From: JBLEFH01 sp047345645
GTDB lineage: Bacteria; Pseudomonadota; Alphaproteobacteria; Rhodobacterales; Rhodobacteraceae
Reading direction: 5' to 3' (one strand)
DNA: 64,000 nt
NCBI GenBank assembly: GCA_047345645.1
Contig: JBLEFH010000009.1
In this document: one piece after another, positions 27,230 through 35,383 of the stretch
Numbering within the stretch: the stretch's first letter is position 1
Layout: each line of letters begins with the position of its first letter
Notes under the pieces: model-generated
Seen by the model: the letters and a program-made list of their open reading frames with translations, nothing else
What the model was told of the DNA's origin: nothing
Databases searched by the model: none
Program-made: the position numbers and the translations under genes

Positions 27230-28390
27230 ATGCGTAAGCCCCTTCTCGCCCTCCTGGCCAGCACCATGCTGGCGCTTCCGGCCTTCGCCCTCGACACCGC
27301 CGCGCGCTCGGCGCTTGTGGTGGACGAGGCGACCGGCACGATCCTTTTGCAAAAGAACGCGGATGAGCCGCTGCCGCCCGCCTCCATGTCGAAGCTGATG
27401 ACGCTCAACATGGTGTTTGAGGCCATCGAGGCGGGGCGTCTGTCGATGGATACGGAGCTGCCGGTCTCGCAAAATGCGGCGGCCAAGGGCGGGTCGAAAA
27501 TGTTCACGCGGGCGGGTTCGCGCATCCGGGTCGAGGACCTCATTCGCGGCGTGATCATCCAGTCCGGCAACGACGCCTGTATCGTTTTGGCTGAAGGGCT
27601 GGCGGGCTCCGAGGATGCCTTCGCCGCGCAAATGACCGAGCGCGCGCAAGAGCTTGGCATGACCAATTCAACCTTCGGCAACGCCACCGGCTGGCCCGAT
27701 CCGAACCAGCTCATGAGCGCGCGGGATCTGGTGTTTCTGGCGAACCGGCTGATGCAGGAATTCCCCGACTTCTACCCGATCTTCGCCGAAGAAAGCTTTA
27801 CGTGGGAAGGGATTACGCAGAATAACCGCAACCCGCTGCTTGGCATCGGCATGGGCGCGGATGGTCTGAAAACCGGCCATACGGAGGAAGCGGGCTACGG
27901 CGTTGTCGGCTCCGCGAAACAGGGCGAGCGCCGGGTGACGCTGATGATTTCCGGCCTGCCGAGCGATGCCGCCCGCGCCGAGGAAGCCGAGCGTCTGATG
28001 GGCTGGGCCTTTCGCGAATTTACCACGAAACAGCTTTTCGAGGCGGGCGAGACCATCGCCACCGCCGAGGTCTGGATGGGGTCGTCTGACCGCGTGCCGC
28101 TGGTCACCGAAAGCCCGGTCGAGCCGCTCATTCAGATCGCCGATCAGGACAATCTGCGCATGACCGTACGCTATAATGGCCCCATCGAGGCGCCGATCGA
28201 GGCCGGTCAGCACATCGCCAATCTCGACATTCGCACCGGCGAGGACACGGTTCAGACCCTGCCGCTCGTCGCCGGTGACGCGGTGCCGCGCGGCGGCTAT
28301 GTGAAGCGCCTGAAAACCGCGAGCGCGGTGCTGTTCGACAAGGTGATCGGGCGCGGCGACGCGGAACTGGCCTCGGCCGAGGCTGAATAA
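27230..28390 (+). CDS. Serine-type D-Ala-D-Ala carboxypeptidase (penicillin-binding protein)
   Basis: A 386-residue low-molecular-weight PBP of the DacA/DacC type that trims the terminal D-Ala from peptidoglycan stem peptides in the periplasm. A signal peptide (MRKPLLALLASTMLALPAFA) precedes the catalytic motifs: SMSK (Ser52, Lys55), SGN (112-114) and KTG (214-216). A C-terminal domain (about 250-360) follows, as in PBP5. A GTG at 27218 in the same frame is possible, but the signal peptide fits the ATG at 27230. tmk follows after three bases, so the gene heads an operon. Confidence 0.92.
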   Translation: MRKPLLALLASTMLALPAFALDTAARSALVVDEATGTILLQKNADEPLPPASMSKLMTLNMVFEAIEAGRLSMDTELPVSQNAAAKGGSKMFTRAGSRIRVEDLIRGVIIQSGNDACIVLAEGLAGSEDAFAAQMTERAQELGMTNSTFGNATGWPDPNQLMSARDLVFLANRLMQEFPDFYPIFAEESFTWEGITQNNRNPLLGIGMGADGLKTGHTEEAGYGVVGSAKQGERRVTLMISGLPSDAARAEEAERLMGWAFREFTTKQLFEAGETIATAEVWMGSSDRVPLVTESPVEPLIQIADQDNLRMTVRYNGPIEAPIEAGQHIANLDIRTGEDTVQTLPLVAGDAVPRGGYVKRLKTASAVLFDKVIGRGDAELASAEAE

Positions 28391-28393
28391 ACC

Positions 28394-28981
28394 ATGTTTA
28401 TCAGCTTTGAGGGGATCGACGGGTCGGGCAAATCCACGCTCGCGCGCCGTCTCGCCGATCACCTCGGGGCGGTGCTGACCCGCGAGCCCGGCGGGTCCGA
28501 AGGCGCGGAGGAAATCCGGCGGCTTCTGGTCACGGGCGACACCTCGCGCTGGTCGCCGGAGACGGAAATTCTGCTTTTCACGGCGGCGCGGCGCGACCAT
28601 CTGGAGAAAACGATTCAGCCTGCGCTCGACGCCGGGCGGACTGTGATCACAGACCGTTTTGCTGATTCTACAAGGGTTTATCAGGGCGTCGCGCGCTCCG
28701 ACCTGCAGCCCATGGTGGACCGTCTGCACAGCCTGATGATTGGCCGCGAGCCGGATCTGACCTTCGTGATCGACCTCGACCCGGAGATCGCGCTGGAACG
28801 CGGATTGGCCCGCAAAAGCGGCGAGGATCGGTTCGAGGAGTTCGGTCTGGGCTTCCAGCAAGCGCTCCGCGAGGGCTTTCGGGCGCTGGCGCAAACCGCG
28901 CCGCGCTTCCGCCTGATCGACGGGCAAGGCAGCGCGGATGAGGTGTTCGCACGCCTCTTGCCGCATCTGGAGGGCGCATGA
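28394..28981 (+). CDS. tmk: Thymidylate kinase
   Basis: Phosphorylates dTMP to dTDP. The 195 residues have the P-loop EGIDGSGKST (6-15), the REPGGSEGAEEIRR substrate block and the DRFADSTRVYQG motif. Its stop overlaps the holB start (ATGA), a link seen in many alphaproteobacteria that ties nucleotide supply to replication genes. Confidence 0.95.
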   Translation: MFISFEGIDGSGKSTLARRLADHLGAVLTREPGGSEGAEEIRRLLVTGDTSRWSPETEILLFTAARRDHLEKTIQPALDAGRTVITDRFADSTRVYQGVARSDLQPMVDRLHSLMIGREPDLTFVIDLDPEIALERGLARKSGEDRFEEFGLGFQQALREGFRALAQTAPRFRLIDGQGSADEVFARLLPHLEGA

Positions 28982-29979
28982 GCGACGCGCCGCATCCCTC
29001 TGAAACCAAAACGCTTTTCGGGCAGGATGGCCCGCGCGAGACGCTGTTTTCCGCGATTGGATCCGGGCGTCTGCATCATGCCTGGCTGATCACCGGCCCG
29101 CGCGGCACCGGCAAGGCGACGCTGGCCTGGGCCGCGGCGCGGGAGCTTCTGGGCCGCGATGTCAGCCCGGAGCGGCCGGAGATCGCTGCGATTTCCCCCT
29201 CGGCGGACCCCAAAACCGGGCGTCAGCGGGCCAATATCTTGGTTGACGACATTCGCGGGCTGAAGTCGCGTTTCGCCCTGTCCTCCCCCGATGAAGGCTG
29301 GCGGATCGCGATCATCGACGCGGCGGATGATATGAATGTGCAGGCGGCCAATGCACTCTTGAAGCTGCTTGAAGAACCGCCCGCAAAGAGCTTGTTTTTC
29401 CTTATTTCTCACCAGCCTGCGAAACTCCTGCCGACCATCCGGTCGCGCTGCCGGGAGCTGCGGCTGTCGGCGCTTCAGGAGGCGGATTTCAATGCCGCGC
29501 TGGAGGCGGCGGGCCATGCGCAGGATGGTAAACTCGCGGCGCTTTCGGGCGGTGCGCCGGGTCTCGCCATCGCACTTGGCGCGGGTGGCGGTGCGGTGCT
29601 CTATGACAAGCTGGTCGGGCTGCTCGACCGTCGCCCGATGGACCGCGCGATGCTGAGCGAGATCGCCGAGTATTGCGCCGACCGGCAAAATCCGGAGCGG
29701 TTTTCCGGCTTTATCCGCCTCCTCTCGATCCTGCTGACCCGCCTCGCCCGCGCCGGTGCTGGCGCGCCGCCCGCGCCGCTATCGGAGGGAGAAGCACGTC
29801 TTTTCAATCACCTCTCGCCCGATCTTCAAGCCGCGCAAATCTGGGCAGATCTGCAAAGCACGCTACGCCAGCGCCTTGAGGCGGGCCGCGCCGTAAATCT
29901 TGATCCGGCGCAGCTTGTCCTCGACGCCGGGCGCAGGTTAGACGAGGCCGCAAGCCGCATTTCCGTGAGGGCCGCATGA
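28978..29979 (+). CDS. holB: DNA polymerase III delta-prime subunit
   Basis: Clamp-loader subunit, 333 residues. It has an AAA+ region with a P-loop-like ITGPRGTGKATLAW (38-51), the sensor block IIDAADDMNVQAANALLKLL and LISHQPAKLLPTIRSRCREL. These match HolB/DnaX-type clamp-loader proteins. Overlaps by four bases with tmk before and tatD after indicate translational coupling. Confidence 0.93.
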   Translation: MSDAPHPSETKTLFGQDGPRETLFSAIGSGRLHHAWLITGPRGTGKATLAWAAARELLGRDVSPERPEIAAISPSADPKTGRQRANILVDDIRGLKSRFALSSPDEGWRIAIIDAADDMNVQAANALLKLLEEPPAKSLFFLISHQPAKLLPTIRSRCRELRLSALQEADFNAALEAAGHAQDGKLAALSGGAPGLAIALGAGGGAVLYDKLVGLLDRRPMDRAMLSEIAEYCADRQNPERFSGFIRLLSILLTRLARAGAGAPPAPLSEGEARLFNHLSPDLQAAQIWADLQSTLRQRLEAGRAVNLDPAQLVLDAGRRLDEAASRISVRAA

Positions 29980-30758
29980 CCGCGCTTTTGACCGACAGCC
30001 ATTGTCACTTGGATTTCGAGACCTTCAACGCCGAGCGCCCGGATGTGATCACAAGGGCGCAGGCGGCGGGCGTTCACCGGATGGTCACCATTTGCACCAA
30101 GATGAAGAACGTCCCGCAAGTGCAGGCGATTGCGGAAGAATTTGACAATGTGTTCTTCGCGGGCGGCACCCATCCGATGAGCGTGGCGGAGGAGCCGATG
30201 GTGTCCGTGAGCGATCTCGTCACGCTGGCGCAGCATCCGAAATTCGTCGGGATTGGCGAGACGGGGCTCGATTACCACTACACCGCCGAGAGCGCGGAGG
30301 CGCAAAAGGAGTCGCTGCGCATCCATATCGAGGCCGCGCGGCAGACCCGCCTGCCCCTCATTATCCATGCGCGCGATGCGGATGAGGACATGGCGGCGAT
30401 CCTCAGCGACGAATTTACCAAGGGCGAATATAGCTGCGTGATGCACTGTTTCTCGTCCGGTCCGGCGCTGGCGGAAGCGGCGCTGGAGCTGGGGTTTTAC
30501 CTCTCCATGTCCGGCATCGCGGCCTTCAAAAAATCAACGGAACTGCGCGATATCTTTGCCAAAACGCCGATTGATCGCGTGCTGGTCGAGACCGACAGCC
30601 CCTATCTCGCGCCGCCGCCTTATCGCGGCAAACGCAATGAGCCCGCCTATACCGCGCATACGGCGAAGGTCGGCGCGGAGGTGTTTGGCCTCTCTTATGA
30701 GGATTTTTGCGCGCAGACCGAAGCGAATTTCGAACGCTTGTTCTGGAAGGCCGCATGA
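29976..30758 (+). CDS. TatD family metal-dependent hydrolase (DNase)
   Basis: A 260-residue TIM-barrel hydrolase. Metal ligands are seen in DSHCHLDF near the start, GETGLDYHY near 90, IIHARDADEDM, and the C-terminal VETDSPYLAP. TatD enzymes are 3'-5' exonucleases with roles in DNA repair. The position after holB and before an MBL-fold gene is conserved in this family of bacteria; both junctions are ATGA overlaps. Confidence 0.92.
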   Translation: MTALLTDSHCHLDFETFNAERPDVITRAQAAGVHRMVTICTKMKNVPQVQAIAEEFDNVFFAGGTHPMSVAEEPMVSVSDLVTLAQHPKFVGIGETGLDYHYTAESAEAQKESLRIHIEAARQTRLPLIIHARDADEDMAAILSDEFTKGEYSCVMHCFSSGPALAEAALELGFYLSMSGIAAFKKSTELRDIFAKTPIDRVLVETDSPYLAPPPYRGKRNEPAYTAHTAKVGAEVFGLSYEDFCAQTEANFERLFWKAA

Positions 30759-31570
30759 GTTTGCGAGCAACCATCCTCGGCTGCGGGTCCTCGGGGGGCG
30801 TGCCGCGTCTCGGCGGGGTCTGGGGGGCGTGTGATCCGGACAATCCGAAGAACACGCGCCGCCGCTGTTCGCTTTTGGTCGAACAGGAAAGCGCCCAAGG
30901 CACCACACGCGTTCTGATCGACACGGGGCCGGATCTGCGCGCGCAACTCCTTGATACGAATACAGGTTATCTTGATGGCGTGGTCTGGACCCATGAACAT
31001 GCGGACCATGTTCACGGCCTTGACGACCTCCGCATGATCGTGATGAACCGCTATATCGAGGGGCAAAACTGGCTCGCGGCGCGGCTCCCGGTTTGGGCCG
31101 ATGCGCGGACGAGCACGGCATTGTTCGACCGCTTTGGATATGTCTTCGAGACGCCGCCCGGCTCGGCCTATCCGCCCATTCTCGACCATCAGGAAATTAC
31201 CGGCCCATTCGAGGTGTATGGCGATGGCGGGCCGATCCCGTTCACGCCGCTCCCGGTCGATCATGGGAGCATCGAGGCGCTCGGCTTCCGCATCAAAAAT
31301 CTCGCCTATGTGCCTGATGTGGTGGAGATTTCCGAGGGCACGCTGGCGCTGATGGAGGGGCTCGATTGCCTCATCATCGACGCGCTGCGCTACAAGCCGC
31401 ATCCGACCCATGCCCATGTCGAGCGCACGCTCGGCTGGATCGAACGCCTCAAGCCCGCCCGCGCTGTGTTGACAAACATGCATATTGACCTTGATTACGA
31501 GACCTTGGCGGCGGAGACCCCGGCCCATGTCGAGCCCGCCTATGACGGGCTTGTGATCACACTGCCATGA
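30755..31570 (+). CDS. MBL-fold metal-dependent hydrolase (PhnP-like)
   Basis: A 271-residue metallo-beta-lactamase-fold protein. The metal motif HEHADH occurs in VVWTHEHADHVHGLDDLR, and later ligands are likely in PVDHGSIEALGF and TNMHIDLDYETL. N-terminal GCGSSGGVPRLGGVWGACD is typical of the PhnP/cyclic-phosphodiesterase-like branch. The ATG at 30755 overlaps the tatD stop; longer frames to 30707 lie inside tatD. The true substrate is not known. Confidence 0.88.
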   Translation: MSLRATILGCGSSGGVPRLGGVWGACDPDNPKNTRRRCSLLVEQESAQGTTRVLIDTGPDLRAQLLDTNTGYLDGVVWTHEHADHVHGLDDLRMIVMNRYIEGQNWLAARLPVWADARTSTALFDRFGYVFETPPGSAYPPILDHQEITGPFEVYGDGGPIPFTPLPVDHGSIEALGFRIKNLAYVPDVVEISEGTLALMEGLDCLIIDALRYKPHPTHAHVERTLGWIERLKPARAVLTNMHIDLDYETLAAETPAHVEPAYDGLVITLP

Positions 31571-31610
31571 GCGGCACGGTTGTGATCACAAACGCAAAAG
31601 GATCACGCCG

Positions 31611-32552
31611 ATGAGCAGCGTTCTGGCCACGATTATCCCGGTTTTCCTTGTGATCTTCGCCGGTTACATCGCGGTCTTCACAAAGAAATTCTCCGAAGAT
31701 GGGGTGAACGGGCTGATGCGCTTCACCCAGCGGTTCGCCATCCCTTGCGTGCTTTTTAACGGCATCTCGCAGCTCGAATTTGGCGACGTGTTTGGCCCGG
31801 CGCTGCTTGTGCCGTTCTATGTCGGTTCAACCAGTTGTTTTTTCCTCGGAATCCTCGCCGCGCGGCATATTTTTAAGCGCCGTCCGGGGGAAAGCGTGGC
31901 GATTGGGTTCGGCGCGCTCTTTTCCAACTCGCTGCTGATCGGCCTGCCCGTGATGGAACGCGCTTACGGGCCGGACAGCCTCGCGCCGAATTTCGGGATC
32001 ATCGCGATCCATGCGCCCTTTTGCTATCTCGTCGGCATCACGGCGATGGAGTTTTCCCGCGCCGATGGCCGCGGCCTTGGGGCGACCATGAGCGAGGTCA
32101 TCAAGGCGATGACCCGCAACTCATTAACCATCGGGATCGCCATCGGCGTCGCGGTCAACCTCTCCGGCCTGACCCTCCCCACCCCGCTTCAGGACGCCAT
32201 CGACCTCATCGCCCGCGCGGGCCTGCCGGCTGCGCTGTTCGGCCTCGGCGGCGTGCTGGCGACCTACGGGATCGCCGCGAGCGTGCCGACGGCGAGCGTG
32301 ATCTCGGTCCTCTCGCTCATCGTCCATCCCGGCATCGCCTATCTCCTCGCAACGCAAGTCTTCCATGTGGACGACGCCATGCTCCGCGGCATCATCGTCA
32401 CCGCCGCCATGGCACCGGGGGTGAATACTTATGTGTTTGCAACGCTTTATAATCGTGCGGAGACGGAGGCAGCCAGCATCGTCTGCCTCGGCACGGCGCT
32501 TTCGGTGCTGACGGTGCCGGTGTGGCTCATGATTTTGGGCGGGGCGGCGTGA
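31611..32552 (+). CDS. AEC family transporter
   Basis: A 313-residue inner-membrane protein with about ten hydrophobic segments, of the auxin-efflux-carrier/malonate permease family. Motifs include FVIFAGYIAVFTKKFSEDGV-like N-terminus and NSLLIGLPVMERAYG and, near the end, MAPGVNTYVFATLYNRAETE. It probably exports or imports a small organic acid. It starts 40 bp after the MBL gene with AAAGGATCACGCCG before the ATG, so it may belong to the same operon. Confidence 0.85.
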   Translation: MSSVLATIIPVFLVIFAGYIAVFTKKFSEDGVNGLMRFTQRFAIPCVLFNGISQLEFGDVFGPALLVPFYVGSTSCFFLGILAARHIFKRRPGESVAIGFGALFSNSLLIGLPVMERAYGPDSLAPNFGIIAIHAPFCYLVGITAMEFSRADGRGLGATMSEVIKAMTRNSLTIGIAIGVAVNLSGLTLPTPLQDAIDLIARAGLPAALFGLGGVLATYGIAASVPTASVISVLSLIVHPGIAYLLATQVFHVDDAMLRGIIVTAAMAPGVNTYVFATLYNRAETEAASIVCLGTALSVLTVPVWLMILGGAA

Positions 32553-32556
32553 GGCG

Positions 32557-33030
32557 CTAAAGCGTCAGCACCATGGCAACTTCGCCGTCTTCATCCACGG
32601 CGCCGGTGCGCTGAAAGCCCAGTTTTTCGTAAAAGCCGAGCGCGCTTTCGGGCTTGTCATGGACGCCGAGGGCGAGGCGCGGCAGGCCCCAACCTTTCGC
32701 CACTTCGATGCAATGGGCGATCGCCGCGCGGCCATGGCCCTGCCCTTGCGCCTCCTTGTCGATGGAGATGCGCCAGAGATAGGCGGCGTCGGGATCATCA
32801 ATATCCTCGGGGTCGAGATAGCGCTGCGGGTCGATCATCGCCAGAAGGCCAATCGCGCGGGTCCCGAGCCAGAGCCCGCGCAGATAAATCCCGTCCTCAT
32901 AAGCCGCCTGCGCGAGCGTATAGACCGGCGGGTCAATCAGCTTGTCCTGCGCGTCGGTCAGACGGATCGCGAAGAGATCGTCGAGATGATCACGCGTAAT
33001 TTCACGAAAATCGAGGGTCACGTCGCTCAT
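32557..33030 (-). CDS. GNAT family N-acetyltransferase
   Basis: A 157-residue acetyltransferase. The acetyl-CoA site QGQGHGRAAIAHCIEVAKGW (Q/R-x-x-G-x-G/A) and the late ALGFYEKLGFQRTG block are clear. It converges on the AEC transporter gene and ends four bases after it. Substrate unknown. Confidence 0.88.
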   Translation of the reverse strand: MSDVTLDFREITRDHLDDLFAIRLTDAQDKLIDPPVYTLAQAAYEDGIYLRGLWLGTRAIGLLAMIDPQRYLDPEDIDDPDAAYLWRISIDKEAQGQGHGRAAIAHCIEVAKGWGLPRLALGVHDKPESALGFYEKLGFQRTGAVDEDGEVAMVLTL

Positions 33031-33055
33031 CGGATCGTCCAGAAAAAAAGGAAAA

Positions 33056-33142
33056 TGGTGCGGCTGAGAAGACTCGAACTTCCACGGGTGTTATCCCACA
33101 GCGACCTCAACGCTGCGCGTCTACCAATTCCGCCACAGCCGC
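33056..33142 (-). tRNA. tRNA-Leu (anticodon GAG)
   Basis: An 87-base leucine tRNA with encoded CCA. Acceptor GCGGCTG/CAGCCGC, anticodon loop TTGAGGT giving anticodon GAG, a long variable arm and T-loop TTCGAGT are visible. It lies between the GNAT gene and lipB. Confidence 0.95.
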
Positions 33143-33206
33143 ACTCTTGTCGTGTGGGCGGCGTATAGCAACGCCCGTCGCAGGCCACAAGAGCAAAATC
33201 GCTTGA

Positions 33207-33890
33207 ATGTCGCGAGAAATATCGCCACTTGCTGATTTCATGGTTGAATGGACGATCTCGCCGGGGCTGACCCCTTATGAAACCGCGCTTGAGGGCATGG
33301 AGCGCCGTGTCGCGGGCCTTGTCGAGGGCCGGGCCAAGGAGCAGGTGTGGCTTCTGGAGCATCCGCCGCTCTACACGGCCGGGACCAGTGCGCGGCGCGA
33401 GGATCTGATCGAGCCGGACCGTTTCCCCGTCTATGAGGCGCGGCGCGGCGGCGAATATACCTATCACGGACCGGGCCAGCGGGTCGCCTATTGTATGCTT
33501 GATCTGAACCAGCGCGGGCGCGATGTGCGGGCCTTTGTGTGGAATCTCGAAGAATGGGTGATCCGCAGCCTCATGGCCTTTGGCGTCACCGGCGAGCGCC
33601 GGGAGGGCCGCGTGGGTGTGTGGGTCCGTCGCCCCGAAAAGCCGCCCCTGCTCGATGGCAGCCCGGCCGAGGACAAGATCGCCGCCATCGGTGTGCGCCT
33701 GCGCCGCTGGGTGTCCTTCCACGGCATTTCGATCAATGTCGAGCCGGACCTGTCGCATTTCGGCGGCATCGTCCCTTGCGGGATTCGCGGCTACGGGGTG
33801 ACGAGTCTGGTGGATCTGGGCCTGCCGGTCACGATGGCGGATCTGGACGTGGTGCTGGCGGAGGAGTTTGGTCAGGTGTTTGGGAGATAG
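33207..33890 (+). CDS. lipB: Octanoyltransferase LipB
   Basis: Transfers octanoyl from acyl carrier protein to lipoyl domains, the first step of lipoate attachment; its targets would include the lipoyl domains of the AceF and LpdA proteins encoded at the other end of the window. Motifs: RGGEYTYHGPGQ at 80-91, KIAAIGVRLRRWVSFHG with Lys157, and GGIVPCGI with catalytic Cys191. Length 227 residues is typical. The start is uncertain: ATG 33207 or ATG 33240 (MVEWTIS). Confidence 0.93.
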   Translation: MSREISPLADFMVEWTISPGLTPYETALEGMERRVAGLVEGRAKEQVWLLEHPPLYTAGTSARREDLIEPDRFPVYEARRGGEYTYHGPGQRVAYCMLDLNQRGRDVRAFVWNLEEWVIRSLMAFGVTGERREGRVGVWVRRPEKPPLLDGSPAEDKIAAIGVRLRRWVSFHGISINVEPDLSHFGGIVPCGIRGYGVTSLVDLGLPVTMADLDVVLAEEFGQVFGR

Positions 33891-33905
33891 TCGCGTCTCA
33901 ATGTC

Positions 33906-34253
33906 TTACTTGAGAACCTTTGGAACCCACTCCATTGCCCAATCCCCAAGCGGCTCCAGACGGTTAAAAAGGTCACGACCTGTCTGTGTCAACACATAGC
34001 CGTCCGTAGCTTTTTCAACCAATCCGACACTCCGTAACTCCTTCAGACGTGTATTGAGGACGCTGGGAGAAGCGGAACCGCATTGCGCCTGCAACTCGCG
34101 AAATGTCCGGCTTCCATCGCTTAAATTCCAGAGAATTCCCATTGCCCAACGACGGCTGAGAAGGTCGAATAACACCATGATAGGTTGGCCGCTCGCCGAG
34201 CCGCGGACCGCCTTACCGTATCTGGCCAATGGTTTGCTTTCTTCGGTCACCAC
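33906..34253 (-). CDS. HxlR-type winged-helix regulator
   Basis: A 115-residue regulator with the HxlR pattern: LLSRRWAMGILWNLSDGSRT, FRELQAQCGSASPSVLNTRL and KELRSVGLVEKATDGYVLTQ. The one or two Cys usual in redox-sensing members are reduced to one (Cys58 in QAQCGS). The start is GTG (34253 or 34250). It is divergent from the EamA transporter gene, with a 21-bp palindrome between, so it most likely represses that exporter and itself. The pair is AT-richer than its neighbours, suggesting acquisition. Confidence 0.85.
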   Translation of the reverse strand: MVTEESKPLARYGKAVRGSASGQPIMVLFDLLSRRWAMGILWNLSDGSRTFRELQAQCGSASPSVLNTRLKELRSVGLVEKATDGYVLTQTGRDLFNRLEPLGDWAMEWVPKVLK

Positions 34254-34274
34254 AAATCCATCATTAGATTTTTC

Positions 34275-34295
34275 TTGCTACATTTTTAGTAGCAA
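34275..34295. promoter_or_regulatory. Operator palindrome between hxlR-type and eamA genes
   Basis: TTGCTAC (34275-34281) and GTAGCAA (34289-34295) form a perfect inverted repeat with a 7-bp spacer, in the middle of the 84-bp divergent region. Size and position fit a dimeric winged-helix regulator. The flanking DNA is AT-rich, as expected of overlapping promoters. Confidence 0.6.
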
Positions 34296-34337
34296 TCTAT
34301 TGCTTTGAATATCGTAGCGCCTTATCGGAGATGTGCA

Positions 34338-35228
34338 ATGCAAAAGGCAACATGGAGCGAGATCACCCTCTGGATTTTGCTCGCGCTGTTTTGGAGTTCC
34401 TCCTATGCGGTCATAAAAAGCGGCATCGAGACGGTTGATCCAGTTATTCTTGTCGCAGGGCGCATGATGATAGGCGCTTGTATTCTTCTAATCGCACTCA
34501 AAATCCGGGGCATGTCGCTCTCGCGTGTTCCAAGCGATTGGCGTAGCTATGCGATCACGGGACTGCTCGGCAGCGCGCTCCCATTTTTGTTTATTACTTA
34601 TGGTGAACAGTCGGTAGATAGCGCCCTTGCGGCCATCCTCATTGCCTTCGCTCCTGTCGCGACAGTTTTCTTAGCTGCGTGTTTTATCCCAACCGAACCG
34701 CTGACATGGCGTATATTTCTGGCAGTAGTCGGTGGTTTTGTTGGCGTGGCCATGCTCGTGGGGCCATCAGCGATGTCCGGCCTCGGAGATGGATTGCTTG
34801 GCCAATCGTCCATCATTGCGGCCGCTTGCTGCTATGCTGCATCGACGATCTACATCCGACTGTTCGTGACTAAACCCCCTCTAGAAATGGCGACAGGCGC
34901 AGCTATTGTCGGGACGATCTTTTTGTTGGTCATATCATTCTTTGCAGGCGGACGTCTTTCTTCGGTTAATCCGACCCTACCGTCCTTGGGGGCGATACTT
35001 TATTTGGGTATTTTCTCGACTGCGTTTGCCAACCTTATTTATTTTTATCTGGTTCCAAGGCTTGGTGCGACACGTATGTCGCAAGTCAATTTCGTTATAC
35101 CGGTCGGTGGAGCGGTTTTCGGATGGATCCTTTTAGGAGAAGTCATGACACTCCAAAGATCACTGGCGCTGATTGTGATCCTCGTTTCCGTTTATTTTGG
35201 CACTTCGAAAAGTAAGCCCACACGGTAA
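34338..35228 (+). CDS. EamA/DMT-superfamily exporter
   Basis: A 296-residue membrane protein with ten predicted helices in two EamA repeats (VILVAGRMMIGACILLIALK in the first; YLGIFSTAFANLIYFYLVPR in the second). Such proteins export amino acids or small metabolites. The ATG at 34338 with GGAG seven bases before is chosen over a TTG at 34305. Regulation by the divergent HxlR gene is likely. Base use is AT-richer than in lipB and ctaD. Confidence 0.88.
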   Translation: MQKATWSEITLWILLALFWSSSYAVIKSGIETVDPVILVAGRMMIGACILLIALKIRGMSLSRVPSDWRSYAITGLLGSALPFLFITYGEQSVDSALAAILIAFAPVATVFLAACFIPTEPLTWRIFLAVVGGFVGVAMLVGPSAMSGLGDGLLGQSSIIAAACCYAASTIYIRLFVTKPPLEMATGAAIVGTIFLLVISFFAGGRLSSVNPTLPSLGAILYLGIFSTAFANLIYFYLVPRLGATRMSQVNFVIPVGGAVFGWILLGEVMTLQRSLALIVILVSVYFGTSKSKPTR

Positions 35229-35383
35229 GATCAGCTCTTAGGTGCATTTTAGAAAAATCGTGGTGCAAGCTTATCCCTCCCCATCACAATTCCGCCATGG
35301 ACGCGCGCGCCGAGACGCTTTAAGAATGGTCCAGCATAGGCGCGCTGGACGTGCCTTTTGATCTATTTCTTTGGAGGGAAGGC

